Part shown: piece by piece, positions 10,463 to 19,181 of the stretch
Position numbering within the stretch: the first letter of the stretch is position 1
Layout of the letters: the number at the start of each line of letters is the position of its first letter
DNA from: Aureimonas mangrovi
GTDB lineage: Bacteria; Pseudomonadota; Alphaproteobacteria; Rhizobiales; Rhizobiaceae
Reading direction: 5' to 3'
NCBI RefSeq assembly: GCF_014058705.1
Contig: NZ_CP059692.1
Coordinates: 1,989,001-2,053,000, forward strand
Length of the DNA: 64,000 nucleotides
Notes under the pieces: model-generated
Database searches by the model: none
The model's input: the letters and a program-made list of their open reading frames with translations, nothing else
Told to the model about the DNA's origin: nothing
Translations under genes and position numbers: made by a program

Positions 10463-10822
10463 CTACTTTCGCGAACGCCGCGCGCTTGAACGCCGCGGCG
10501 TTTTTCGTGCGGCAAGCCCGGCTTGAAGGGCGCGCTCGGCCCAGAGCGCCATGTCGTCCGGGTCGTCAAAGACGCTTTCAGGCGCTGCGTGATAGGGCAT
10601 CGCGACGGCGCCCTTTCCCTCGCGGGCATAGGTCCACCGCTCGCAGCCCTCATTTTCGAAGAAGGGCTGCGTCGCCTCGTCGGTCTTCAGATAAAGGCGG
10701 TCGCGGATGACGAGCGCAACGATGGTTTCGCCGCTGTAGATGCCCTGCCCGCCGAACATTCGGCGGATACGGACATCGGAAAGTGAAGCGAAGAGATCGC
10801 GAAGATGCTCTTCGTCCATCAT
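10463..10822 (-). CDS. TfoX N-terminal-domain protein
   Basis: A 119-residue protein of the TfoX_N family, named after the Haemophilus competence regulator; the function of stand-alone rhizobial members is unknown. Family features are the start LRDLFASLSDVRIRRMFGG, GIYSGETIVALVIRDRLYLK and the middle FENEGCERWTYAREGKGAVAM. The C-terminus is strongly basic (ARKTPRRSSARRSRK). Two adjacent ATGs (10822 and 10819) are possible. It starts 7 bases after the sufA stop on the same strand, so it is probably the last gene of the suf transcript. Confidence 0.85.
   Translation of the reverse strand: MMDEEHLRDLFASLSDVRIRRMFGGQGIYSGETIVALVIRDRLYLKTDEATQPFFENEGCERWTYAREGKGAVAMPYHAAPESVFDDPDDMALWAERALQAGLAARKTPRRSSARRSRK
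10474..10505 (+). terminator. Probable terminator of the helicase gene, inside the convergent gene
   Basis: AACGCCGCG (10474-10482) pairs perfectly with CGCGGCGTT (10494-10502), and the T run extends to 10505. It lies 28 bases after the helicase stop and falls within the last codons of the convergent TfoX-like gene. Confidence 0.7.
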
Positions 10823-10829
10823 GGACGGA

Positions 10830-11207
10830 TCAGGCCTGAGCGGCCGCCAGCGCGTCGAGGTCGGCTTTCTGCAGTTCCACCGATTCGCCACAGCCGCAGG
10901 CCGACGTCTGGTTCGGATTGCGGAAGGTGAACCCGGAGCGCAGCACCGTCTCTTCGTAGTCCATTTCGGTGCCGAGCAGGAAAAGAACTGCCTCGGGCGC
11001 GACGAAGACGCGCGCGCCGTCGCGTTCCACCTGATCCTCGCCCGGCTTGGAATTGGTCGCGAGGTCGATCGTGTATTCCATCCCCGCGCAGCCACCCTTC
11101 TTGACGCCGACACGGATGCCGAGCGCATCGCCGCCTTTGCCGGCCACGATCGCGTTGACGCGGCTGGCCGCGGCGTCGGTCATTGTCAGAACGGAGAAAC
11201 GGCCCAT
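10830..11207 (-). CDS. sufA: A-type iron-sulfur carrier SufA/IscA family
   Basis: Carries Fe-S clusters from the SUF scaffold to target proteins. The 125-residue protein has the three invariant cysteines Cys40 (KKGGCAGM), Cys104 and Cys106 (SACGCGES) near the C-terminus. It lies in the suf cluster 73 bases downstream of sufT, with the TfoX-like gene immediately after. Residues 1-8 precede the usual ALTMTDAA start, so a slightly shorter form is possible. Confidence 0.95.
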   Translation of the reverse strand: MGRFSVLTMTDAAASRVNAIVAGKGGDALGIRVGVKKGGCAGMEYTIDLATNSKPGEDQVERDGARVFVAPEAVLFLLGTEMDYEETVLRSGFTFRNPNQTSACGCGESVELQKADLDALAAAQA

Positions 11208-11280
11208 CGTCGGCCCCTTTCAATGCAATTTGGCGGCTGGCCCGAAAATGGCCCCGGCCGCCAGTCTTGGCAAGAAGCGA

Positions 11281-11664
11281 TCAGAACCAGCCGACCGCCA
11301 CCTGCGCTTCCTCGCTCATACGCTCGGGCGTCCAAGGAGGATCGAATACGAGTTCCACACGAGCCGCCTGAATACCCTCGACCGACGACACCGCGTTCTC
11401 GACCCAGATCGGCATCTCGCCGGCCACCGGGCAACCGGGCGCGGTGAGCGTCATCTGCACGTCGACGTTTCGGTCGTCGTCGATGTCGATCTTGTAGATC
11501 AGGCCGAGCTCGTAGATGTCGGCCGGGATCTCGGGGTCGTAGACGGTCTTCAGCGCGGCGACGATATCGTCGGTCAGGCGCGCCAGTTCTTCGGCCGGGA
11601 TCGCAGAGTCGGTAGCGCCGCCCTGCGCCATCGCCACGTTCGCCGTCGCAATATCGTCGCTCAT
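11281..11664 (-). CDS. sufT: SUF-associated MIP18/DUF59 protein SufT
   Basis: A 127-residue DUF59 (MIP18-like) protein, a family involved in Fe-S cluster delivery or maturation. It has TVYDPEIPADIYELGLIYKI, MTLTAPGCPVAGEMP with the single conserved cysteine, and VELVFDPPWTPERMSEEA at the end. The N-terminal ~30 residues are a poorly conserved leader. I start at the ATG at 11664, preceded by GAGGATGACGAG; the open frame runs into the sufS stop, 10 bases upstream. Position directly after sufS supports the SUF assignment. Confidence 0.92.
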   Translation of the reverse strand: MSDDIATANVAMAQGGATDSAIPAEELARLTDDIVAALKTVYDPEIPADIYELGLIYKIDIDDDRNVDVQMTLTAPGCPVAGEMPIWVENAVSSVEGIQAARVELVFDPPWTPERMSEEAQVAVGWF

Positions 11665-11674
11665 CTCGTCATCC

Positions 11675-12910
11675 TCAGGCGAAGAACCGCCGCGCCTTCT
11701 CAAGCGCTTCCGCCAGGCGGTCGACCTCCGCTTTCGTGTTGTACATGCCGAAGGACGCTCGGCATGTAGAGGTTGCGCCGAAGCGCTTCAACAGCGGCTG
11801 CGCGCAATGGGTGCCGGCACGCACCGCGACGCCCTCGCGGTCGATCACCATCGACACGTCGTGTGCATGGATGCCTTCGAGGTCGAAGGAGACGATGGCC
11901 CCCTTGCCGGGCGCATCCCCGTAGATGCGCAGCGCGTTGATGGCGCGCAACCGTTCGTGCGCATAGTCCCGAAGGGACTCTTCATGCGCACGGATCGCAT
12001 CCCGGCCGACCTCCCGCATGTAATCGAGAGCGGCGCCCAGCCCGATCGCCTGGACGATCGGCGGCGTGCCGGCCTCGAAACGGTGCGGCGGATCGGCATA
12101 GGTGATCGCATCCTCGCTGACGTCGACGATCATCTCGCCGCCGCCGTTGAAGGGGCGCATGCGCCGCAGCATCTCCGCCTTGCCGTAGAGGACGCCGATC
12201 CCCGTCGGGCCGTACACCTTGTGGCCGGTGAAGACGTAGAAGTCGCAGTCGAGATCCTGGACGTCGACCGTAAGGTGCACGGCCCCCTGGCTGCCGTCGA
12301 CGAGAACGGGAATGCCGCGCGAATGCGCCAGCGCCGTCACCTCCTTGACCGGCGTCACCGTGCCGAGAACGTTCGACATGTGCGTCATGGCGACGAGCTT
12401 CGTGCGAGGCGTGATCGCCCGTTCGAAAGCCTCGACCGAAATCGAACCGTCGTCCTCGACCGGCACAAAGATGAGCTTCGCACCCTGCCGCTCCCGGATG
12501 AAGTGCCAGGGCACGATGTTGGAGTGGTGCTCCATGATCGTGAGGACGATCTCATCGCCCTCGCCGATCTCCGGCATGCCGTAGCCGTATGCGACGAGGT
12601 TGATCGCCTCGGTCGCCGATCGCGTGAAGACGATCTCCTCGGCGCCACCCGCATTCAGGAACGCGCGCACCGTCTCGCGCGCGGCTTCGAACGCATCCGT
12701 CGCGCGGTTCGAGAGATAGTGTAGCCCGCGATGGACGTTCGAATAGTCGTTCGCGTAGGCGCTCTGGATCGCATCCAGAACCGCCTTCGGCTTTTGCGCC
12801 GAGGCGCCGCTGTCGAGATAGACGAGCGGCTTGCCGTAGACCTGCGTCGACAAAATCGGGAAGTCGCGGCGGATCGCCTCGACATCGTATGGTCTCGTCT
12901 GATCGTCCAT
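11675..12910 (-). CDS. sufS: Cysteine desulfurase SufS
   Basis: Group II PLP-dependent cysteine desulfurase supplying sulfur to the SufBCD scaffold. In the 411-residue form starting MDDQTRPYDVEAIRRDFP, the PLP lysine is Lys231 in FTGHKVYGPTG and the catalytic cysteine is Cys383 in STCRASFGMYN, with RAGTHCAQP just before it. The frame is open far upstream through sufD but homology starts here. No sufE or sufU sulfur acceptor is visible in the cluster. It begins 26 bases after sufD. Confidence 0.96.
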   Translation of the reverse strand: MDDQTRPYDVEAIRRDFPILSTQVYGKPLVYLDSGASAQKPKAVLDAIQSAYANDYSNVHRGLHYLSNRATDAFEAARETVRAFLNAGGAEEIVFTRSATEAINLVAYGYGMPEIGEGDEIVLTIMEHHSNIVPWHFIRERQGAKLIFVPVEDDGSISVEAFERAITPRTKLVAMTHMSNVLGTVTPVKEVTALAHSRGIPVLVDGSQGAVHLTVDVQDLDCDFYVFTGHKVYGPTGIGVLYGKAEMLRRMRPFNGGGEMIVDVSEDAITYADPPHRFEAGTPPIVQAIGLGAALDYMREVGRDAIRAHEESLRDYAHERLRAINALRIYGDAPGKGAIVSFDLEGIHAHDVSMVIDREGVAVRAGTHCAQPLLKRFGATSTCRASFGMYNTKAEVDRLAEALEKARRFFA

Positions 12911-12936
12911 CGTGCGGACCTCCGCCTGCGGCCGCT

Positions 12937-14208
12937 TCAGGCCGCCGTCTGCTGCTGCGCCGGGCGCTCCACCGCGAGCCACGCGTCGATGCGCGCTTCC
13001 AGCGCTTCGACCGCCGCCTCGTGCTCGATCTCCTCGACCACCTCGTCGACGAAGGCCTTCACCAGCAGCGCGCGCGCCATGTGCTCGGGAATGCCCCGGC
13101 TCATCAGGTAGAAGAGGTGATCGGCGTTGATCTCGCCCGCCGTCGCGCCGTGACCACACACCACGTCGTCGGCGAAGATCTCGAGTTCTGGTTTAGCCGA
13201 GAAATCGCCCTCGTCCGACAGAAGCAGCGAGTTGCAGGCGAGCTTCGCGTCAGTCTTCTGCGCGCCCTTCGCCACCCGGATCATGCCTTGGAACACGCTA
13301 TGCCCGCCGGTGACGACGTTGCGGAAGACCTCGGTCGAGGTGGTGTGCGCGACGTTGTGGTACAGCGTCGAGGTCACGTCCACATGCTGGCCGGACTGGA
13401 GGAGGTTCACGCCGCGGATCTGGATGTCGGCACCCTCGCCGACCGTCTCGGCGTGGATCTCCTGTCGCACGACCGCACCGCCAGCATTGAGCACGAAGAG
13501 CCGCAGCTTCGAATCAGCGCCGAGACGAACGTTCAGCTGACCGAGATGCGTCTCGTCCGTGCCCTTCTCCTGAACGACGATCCAGAGGATCTCCGCACCC
13601 TCTTCGAGTTCGACGGAGCTGACGGTCGAGGAGACGGCGCCGGCAGCGCCAGGCGCCGCGCGCTCGACGACGACGGCCTTGGCCCTGGTGCCAATGTTCA
13701 ACGTCGCGTAGCCGTGCGCGCCTTCGGCACGCGGCTCCGGGCGCAGTTCGATCGGCGTGTCGACATCGGCTCCGGCCGCAACCTTGATCGCCGTGCCGGT
13801 GGCGCCCAGCGCCGCGTTGACGACGCGGATCGTGTCGACCTCGCGGTCGAGGTGATTGGCCGTCTCGCGCCAGTCGGCCGCGCCGTCACCGCGCGCGATG
13901 GCCAGGCCCGGATGAGCGTCGTTGCCCGCAGGCTCGGCGCCCAGTTCGACGACGAGGCTGTGCGGCAGGAACGGCGTCAGGAAACTCGTGGCAGGCGCCT
14001 CGGCGCCGGCGGCCGCCGGCACGCGGCCCATCAGCGCGCGCAGATCCGTGTAGTGCCACGCCTCGACCCGGCGGTTCGGCAGACCATAGGCGCGCAGCGC
14101 CTCGATCGCGTCCTTGCGGCCCGCATCGGCCACCGCACCGCTCGCCTCCGCGCGCTCGACGAGTGCCGTCTCAACCGGCGTCGTCACGGTCTTGTTCGTC
14201 AGGGACAT
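12937..14208 (-). CDS. sufD: Fe-S cluster assembly scaffold protein SufD
   Basis: Partner of SufB in the SufBC2D scaffold. It is a 423-residue protein with the SufBD core: PNRRVEAWHYTDLR near the N-terminus, the beta-helix middle, and the conserved C-terminal region with FSAKPELEIFADDV and CGHGATAGEINADHLFYLMSRG. The start is the ATG at 14208, four bases after the sufC stop, so translation is likely coupled. It has the expected weaker conservation relative to SufB. Confidence 0.95.
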   Translation of the reverse strand: MSLTNKTVTTPVETALVERAEASGAVADAGRKDAIEALRAYGLPNRRVEAWHYTDLRALMGRVPAAAGAEAPATSFLTPFLPHSLVVELGAEPAGNDAHPGLAIARGDGAADWRETANHLDREVDTIRVVNAALGATGTAIKVAAGADVDTPIELRPEPRAEGAHGYATLNIGTRAKAVVVERAAPGAAGAVSSTVSSVELEEGAEILWIVVQEKGTDETHLGQLNVRLGADSKLRLFVLNAGGAVVRQEIHAETVGEGADIQIRGVNLLQSGQHVDVTSTLYHNVAHTTSTEVFRNVVTGGHSVFQGMIRVAKGAQKTDAKLACNSLLLSDEGDFSAKPELEIFADDVVCGHGATAGEINADHLFYLMSRGIPEHMARALLVKAFVDEVVEEIEHEAAVEALEARIDAWLAVERPAQQQTAA

Positions 14209-14212
14209 CGTA

Positions 14213-14968
14213 TCAGGCCGCCTCGCCGATGATCTGCGCGTAGCCTTCGTTTTCGAGCTGCAGCGCGAGATTCTTGTCGCCCGACTTGATGATCCGCCCC
14301 TTGTAGAGGACGTGGACCTTGTCCGGCACGATGTAGTCCAGCAGGCGCTGATAGTGCGTGATGACGAGGAAGGAGCGCTCGGGCGAGCGCAGCGCATTCA
14401 CGCCGTCCGCCACGATCTTCAGCGCGTCGATGTCGAGGCCGGAATCGGTCTCGTCCATGACGCAGAGCTTTGGCTCCAGAAGCGCCATCTGCAGAATCTC
14501 GGCGCGCTTCTTCTCGCCACCGGAGAAGCCGACATTGAGCGGACGCTTGAGCATATCGGCGTCGATCTTGAGATCGGCCGCCGAAGCCTTCACGCGGCGC
14601 ATGAAGTCCGGCGTCGTCAGTTCGGCTTCGCCGCGCGCCTTGCGCTGCGAGTTCAGCGCCGTCTTCAGGAACGTCATCGTGGCGACGCCCGGAATCTCCA
14701 GCGGATACTGGAAGGCGAGGAAGACGCCCGAGGCAGCGCGTTCGGCGGCGTCCATCTCGAGGATCGAATCGCCGTTGTAGAGGATGTCGCCACCGGTGAC
14801 CTCGTAGTCCTCGCGGCCTGCGATGATGTAGGACAGCGTGGACTTGCCGGAGCCGTTCGGCCCCATGATCGCGGCAACCTCGCCATCTTCGACCGTCAGG
14901 TCGAGGCCACGCAGGATCTCGGTTTCAGTGTCCGCGACGCGCGCGTGGAGGTTACGGATTTCCAGCAT
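14213..14968 (-). CDS. sufC: Fe-S cluster assembly ATPase SufC
   Basis: ABC-type ATPase of the SufBCD scaffold, cytoplasmic. It is 251 residues with Walker A GPNGSGKST at about 38-46, the Q-loop in FLAFQYPLEIPG, the SufC-type signature GFSGGEKKRAEILQM, Walker B LCVMDETDSGLD and the H-loop ITHYQRLL. SufD follows after four bases. A small GFA-family gene separates it from sufB. Confidence 0.97.
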   Translation of the reverse strand: MLEIRNLHARVADTETEILRGLDLTVEDGEVAAIMGPNGSGKSTLSYIIAGREDYEVTGGDILYNGDSILEMDAAERAASGVFLAFQYPLEIPGVATMTFLKTALNSQRKARGEAELTTPDFMRRVKASAADLKIDADMLKRPLNVGFSGGEKKRAEILQMALLEPKLCVMDETDSGLDIDALKIVADGVNALRSPERSFLVITHYQRLLDYIVPDKVHVLYKGRIIKSGDKNLALQLENEGYAQIIGEAA

Positions 14969-14992
14969 CGAATGTCTCTCGTCGTGCGAATG

Positions 14993-15418
14993 TTAGTCGG
15001 CAGCGGCGGGCTGCGTTTCAAAGAGTTGTGCGCCCTCGGGGAACGGTGCCCAGGCCGGCGCGGATTTCGTGAAGAGCACCATTTGCGGCCGGAAGAAGGA
15101 ACGATTGTCTGGCGCGCCAAGGCGCACGGCGCTGAAGGGCATATCCTCGACATCGGCCATCATCACGTCACCGCAGGAGCGGCAGAAGCGGCGTACCACC
15201 TGCGAGCCGCGATCAGAGGCACGTCGATGCTCGCCTATGTCCCGGCCGGACATCTCGACATGCTCGGATGCCACGATAACGCTGCGCGTTGAACCGCCTC
15301 CGGTCTCCTTCTGGCAATCGTCGCACCAGCATTCGGCCATTGCGACGAGATGCCCGCGCACCGTCATGTGAACGGCGCCGCAGGAGCAGCGCCCTTCGAC
15401 GTCGATCCCCTCGATCAT
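14993..15418 (-). CDS. GFA/CENP-V-family zinc protein within the suf operon
   Basis: A 141-residue member of the GFA family (glutathione-dependent formaldehyde-activating enzyme, CENP-V fold). The zinc ligands are visible: [17 protein letters not shown] and [10 protein letters not shown]. The ATG overlaps the sufB stop (ATGA), so it is translationally coupled to sufB, and sufC begins 24 bases after its stop. Most stand-alone GFA proteins have unproven functions; formaldehyde activation should not be assumed. Its place between sufB and sufC suggests a link to Fe-S assembly, metal or thiol handling, which is inference. Confidence 0.87.
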   Translation of the reverse strand: MIEGIDVEGRCSCGAVHMTVRGHLVAMAECWCDDCQKETGGGSTRSVIVASEHVEMSGRDIGEHRRASDRGSQVVRRFCRSCGDVMMADVEDMPFSAVRLGAPDNRSFFRPQMVLFTKSAPAWAPFPEGAQLFETQPAAAD

Positions 15419-16941
15419 CCCACGCTCCCCTCGAGCGAGATGCCGATGAGCTTCTGGGCCTCGACGGCGAATTCCATCGGAAGCTGCTGGATGACGTCCT
15501 TGACGAAGCCGTTGACGATCAGCGCCACGGCCTCCTCTTCGGGGATGCCGCGCTGCATGCAGTAGAACAGCTGGTCCTCGGAAATCTTCGAGGTCGTCGC
15601 CTCATGCTCGAACTGCGCGGTCGAGTTCTTGGACTCGATGTAGGGCACGGTGTGCGCGCCGCACTCTTCGCCAATCAGGAGCGAGTCGCACTGGGTGAAG
15701 TTGCGTGCGTTCGCCGCGCGGCGCTGCGCCGTCACCTGCCCGCGATAGGTGTTGTTGGACTGCCCGGCCGAGATGCCCTTGGAGATAATGCGGCTCGACG
15801 TGTTCTTGCCGAGATGGATCATCTTCGTGCCCGAGTCGATCTGCTGGCGCCCGTTGGACACCGCGATCGAGTAGAACTCTCCGCGCGAATTGTCGCCGCG
15901 CAGGATGCAGGACGGGTACTTCCAGGTGATCGCCGAGCCCGTCTCGACCTGAGTCCACGAGATGCGCGAGTTCGCGCCCCGGCAGTCGCCGCGCTTGGTG
16001 ACGAAGTTGTAGATGCCGCCCTTGCCTTCCTTGTCGCCCGGATACCAGTTCTGGACGGTGGAGTATTTGATCTCGGCATCGTCGAGCGCGACGAGCTCGA
16101 CGACGGCGGCGTGAAGCTGGTTCTCGTCGCGCTGGGGCGCCGTGCAGCCCTCCAGATACGAAACGTAAGAACCCTTGTCAGCGATGATCAGCGTGCGCTC
16201 GAACTGGCCGGTGTTGCGCTCGTTGATGCGGAAATAGGTCGACAGCTCCATCGGGCAGCGGACGCCCGGCGGCACGTAGACGAAGGAGCCGTCCGTGAAG
16301 ACGGCGGAATTCAGCGTGGCGAAGAAGTTGTCGGACACGGGCACGACCGAGCCGAGATACTTCTTCACGAGTTCGGGGTGCTCGCGCAACGCCTCGGAGA
16401 TCGGCATGAAGATCACGCCGGCTTTCTCGAGCTCCTTCTTGAAGGTCGTGGCAACCGAGACGGAATCGAACACCGCATCGACCGCGACCTTTCGGCCGTA
16501 TCCGTTCTCGGTCGGCTCGCCGTCCTCGTCGAGCGTCGACGGCTCGTCCGCCCGGCGCACGCCTGCCAGGATTTCCTGCTCCTTCAGCGGGATCCCGAGC
16601 TTCTCGTAGGTGCGCAGGATTTCCGGATCCACCTCGTCGAGCGAGGCGGGACCGCTCATCGACTTCGGCGCGGCGTAATAATGGATGTCCTGGAAATCGA
16701 TCTCGGGATAGTCGAGGCGCGCCCAGGACGGGCTCTCCATCGTCTTCCAGCGCTCGAAGGCGGCCAGGCGCCATTCGAGCATCCATTCCGGCTCGTTCTT
16801 CTTGGACGAGATCAGGCGGATGATGTCTTCGTTCAGGCCCTTCGGGGCCACGTCCATCTCGATCAGCGTCTCGAAGCCGTATTTATACTGATCGACATCG
16901 ATGCGGCGGACCTGATCGATGGTTTCCTGGACTGCAGGCAT
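15415..16941 (-). CDS. sufB: Fe-S cluster assembly protein SufB
   Basis: Core scaffold subunit of the SUF system, first gene of the suf operon. The 508-residue protein carries [56 protein letters not shown] and the C-terminal [17 protein letters not shown] and [16 protein letters not shown]. These include the conserved cysteine region implicated in cluster assembly. The ATG lies 138 bases after the neighbouring cysteine desulfurase stop, in a gap that probably holds the promoter. Confidence 0.97.
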   Translation of the reverse strand: MPAVQETIDQVRRIDVDQYKYGFETLIEMDVAPKGLNEDIIRLISSKKNEPEWMLEWRLAAFERWKTMESPSWARLDYPEIDFQDIHYYAAPKSMSGPASLDEVDPEILRTYEKLGIPLKEQEILAGVRRADEPSTLDEDGEPTENGYGRKVAVDAVFDSVSVATTFKKELEKAGVIFMPISEALREHPELVKKYLGSVVPVSDNFFATLNSAVFTDGSFVYVPPGVRCPMELSTYFRINERNTGQFERTLIIADKGSYVSYLEGCTAPQRDENQLHAAVVELVALDDAEIKYSTVQNWYPGDKEGKGGIYNFVTKRGDCRGANSRISWTQVETGSAITWKYPSCILRGDNSRGEFYSIAVSNGRQQIDSGTKMIHLGKNTSSRIISKGISAGQSNNTYRGQVTAQRRAANARNFTQCDSLLIGEECGAHTVPYIESKNSTAQFEHEATTSKISEDQLFYCMQRGIPEEEAVALIVNGFVKDVIQQLPMEFAVEAQKLIGISLEGSVG

Positions 16942-17079
16942 TGGTCGTCTCCATACTCGCCGGGTTCAAAGCCCGGTGGACGGGGCAGGCGCGATTCACG
17001 CCTCTTTATAATCGTTCAAATGGGCACGCCAGCATCAAACTTGAAGTCAGAGCACAAGTTTAACGCCGACCGCTGCCGA
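16942..17079 (-). promoter_or_regulatory. Leader/promoter region of the suf operon
   Basis: This 138-bp gap before sufB is richer in A/T than its flanks. Read on the minus strand, a -10-like GATTATAAA lies at about 17005-17013 with TTGATG about 20 bases upstream, a poor spacing. ACTTG and CAAGT form a short inverted repeat around 17041-17062. I see no clear Irr, RirA or IscR box, although iron control would be expected for this operon. Confidence 0.35.
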
Positions 17080-18252
17080 TCATGCGGCCTCTCTCGCACG
17101 CGCTCTGCCAAGCAGGCCCGCGATGGCGTCGGCCATAGCATCGATCTCGGCGTCTGTCGTCTCGAAGCCGAAACTGATGCGGACAGCGCCGAGCGCAGGC
17201 TCGATCGCGAGTCCGCCTCGGGCGTAGGCGGACAGGACGGGGCTGACGTCTACCTTGCCCGACGCGCAAGCCGAGCCGGACGAGACGGCGAAGCCCTGCA
17301 GGTCGAGCGCGATCTGCGCGGTTTCGCCGCGAAGGCCGGGCGCGGCGACGAGCAGGGTGTTCGGCAGGCGCACGGCGCCCTCGCCAACGAAGACCGCCTC
17401 AGGCGACGCGCCTCGCAGACGAGCCTCCAGCCGTTCGCGCATTGCGAGCATCGCCGCGCGCTCAGTATTTGTGCGCCGAAGGGCGATCCTGGCTGCCGCG
17501 CCGAAGGACGCGATCGCGGCGACGGCCTGCGTTCCGGCGCGCAGACGGCCTTCCTGCGCACCTCCGCGCAACAGCCGGGCCGGCGCGGTGTGTTCGTCCC
17601 GCAGGACGAGGGCGCCGACGCCCGTCGCCGCGCCGATCTTGTGACCGGAAAGGATCAGCGCATCCGCGCCGAGCGAGGCGATGTGGAGCGGCATGCGCCC
17701 TGCCGCCTGCACCGCATCGACGACGACCATCGTGTCCGAGCCGGCGAGGCCTTCTCGAACGGGATCGACCGGCTGGACGACGCCGCTTTCGTTGTTGGCG
17801 AGCGCGAAGGCCAGAAGTCCGGGGGCGCCCTGCCCGGCCCACGCGCGAAGCATCGAGCCATCGATCACGCCGCGCGCATCGACGTCCAGTTCCTCGACCG
17901 CCGCCGGATCGAAGCGCCCGCCCGCCGTCAGGCAGGGATGATCCCCCGCGCACACTGCGAGCCTTTCGCGGCGCAGAGCCTCGCCGCTGCGGGTCCAGTC
18001 CGGCGTCAGCGCGAGATTGGCCGCCTCGGTGGCGCCGCTGGTGAAGACGACACAAGCCGGCTCGGCGCCGACGAGCGCGGCCACGGCCTCACGTGCATGT
18101 TCCACGGTCGCATGCGCGCGCCGCCCCTCGGCGTGCACGGAAGACGGATTGCCGCCTGCGTCAAGCGCTTCGAGCAGCGCCTCGCGCGCCTCCGGCAGAA
18201 GCGGGGCGGAGGCGTTGTGATCGAAATACAAACGGGATGCGCCGTGCGTCAT
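17080..18252 (-). CDS. Cysteine desulfurase, NifS/IscS type
   Basis: A second PLP-dependent cysteine desulfurase of group I, 390 residues from MTHGASRLYFDHNASAP. The PLP lysine is Lys205 (LSGHKIGAATG) and the catalytic cysteine Cys329 lies on the mobile loop SSGSACASGK. It could feed sulfur to the SUF scaffold, to tRNA thiolation or to both. The start could also be an in-frame ATG at 18287. It lies upstream of sufB on the same strand, so read-through into suf is possible. No iscR gene is seen where one often precedes this gene. Confidence 0.93.
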   Translation of the reverse strand: MTHGASRLYFDHNASAPLLPEAREALLEALDAGGNPSSVHAEGRRAHATVEHAREAVAALVGAEPACVVFTSGATEAANLALTPDWTRSGEALRRERLAVCAGDHPCLTAGGRFDPAAVEELDVDARGVIDGSMLRAWAGQGAPGLLAFALANNESGVVQPVDPVREGLAGSDTMVVVDAVQAAGRMPLHIASLGADALILSGHKIGAATGVGALVLRDEHTAPARLLRGGAQEGRLRAGTQAVAAIASFGAAARIALRRTNTERAAMLAMRERLEARLRGASPEAVFVGEGAVRLPNTLLVAAPGLRGETAQIALDLQGFAVSSGSACASGKVDVSPVLSAYARGGLAIEPALGAVRISFGFETTDAEIDAMADAIAGLLGRARAREAA

Positions 18253-18444
18253 CGCGTTGGTCGGCTCCCCTTCGAAATCGGCGCCCATGCGCAAATTTCT
18301 TGAATTCGCGTCATGCCACGGACTACATAGCGCCGTCACGGACATCGCGTAGTTTTGAATTGTTCTAAACTGGAACGTACGAGGCTGCCTATCCTCCGTC
18401 AAGGCGGAGCCACCGACCGCCGGTCGATCCTATAGGACAAGAGA

Positions 18445-19122
18445 ATGCCCGAAGTCATCTTCAACGGCCCGGCTGGGCGCATCGAGGGCCGCTATCAGGC
18501 GGCGAAGGAAAAGAACGCCCCGATCGCCATCGTCCTGCATCCGCATCCGCGCTTCGGCGGGACGATGAACAACCAGATCGTCTACCAGCTCTTTTACATG
18601 TTCCAGGAGCGAGGCTTCACCACGCTGCGCTTCAACTTCCGCGGCATCGGCCGCAGCCAGGGCGAGTTCGACCACGGGGCGGGCGAACTGTCGGACGCGG
18701 CCGCCGCGCTCGACTGGGTGCAGGCGCTCCACCCCGACTCCAAGAACTGCTGGGTGGCCGGATATTCCTTCGGCGCCTGGATCGGCATGCAACTCCTGAT
18801 GCGCCGTCCGGAGATCGAGGGCTTCATGTCGATCTCGCCGCAGCCCAATTCCTACGACTTCTCCTTCCTCGCCCCCTGCCCGTCCTCGGGCCTCATCATC
18901 CACGGCGAGAAGGACCGGGTGGCGCCGCCGAAGGACGTCCAGACGCTGGTCGAGAAGCTGAAGACGCAGAAGGGCATCCTCATCACCCAGAAGACGATCG
19001 AGGGCGCGAACCACTTCTTTTCCGATCACATGCCCGAACTGATGGCGGAGTGCGCGGACTATCTCGACCGGCGCCTTGTCGGCGAGCTGACGCCCGGCGC
19101 TCAGCCCAAGCGCCTGAAATAG
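18445..19122 (+). CDS. Alpha/beta hydrolase of the rhizobial suf-adjacent type
   Basis: A 225-residue alpha/beta hydrolase with unknown substrate. Seen: [13 protein letters not shown] near the oxyanion region, the nucleophile elbow [11 protein letters not shown], the acid in [10 protein letters not shown] and the histidine in [10 protein letters not shown]. No signal peptide. GACAAGAGA precedes the ATG. It is divergent from the cysteine desulfurase and is followed after 59 bases by tyrS on the same strand. Confidence 0.9.
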   Translation: MPEVIFNGPAGRIEGRYQAAKEKNAPIAIVLHPHPRFGGTMNNQIVYQLFYMFQERGFTTLRFNFRGIGRSQGEFDHGAGELSDAAAALDWVQALHPDSKNCWVAGYSFGAWIGMQLLMRRPEIEGFMSISPQPNSYDFSFLAPCPSSGLIIHGEKDRVAPPKDVQTLVEKLKTQKGILITQKTIEGANHFFSDHMPELMAECADYLDRRLVGELTPGAQPKRLK

Positions 19123-19181
19123 CCAGACGGGAGCGCGCTCCCCGCGTTCCCCAGCACACGCATGTTCCGGAAGACCACCCG

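Noticed and set aside
15289-18303. Plus-strand open frame of 1004 codons across sufB and the desulfurase
   Set aside because: Antisense to two well-supported genes and spans their intergenic promoter region; no domain resemblance.
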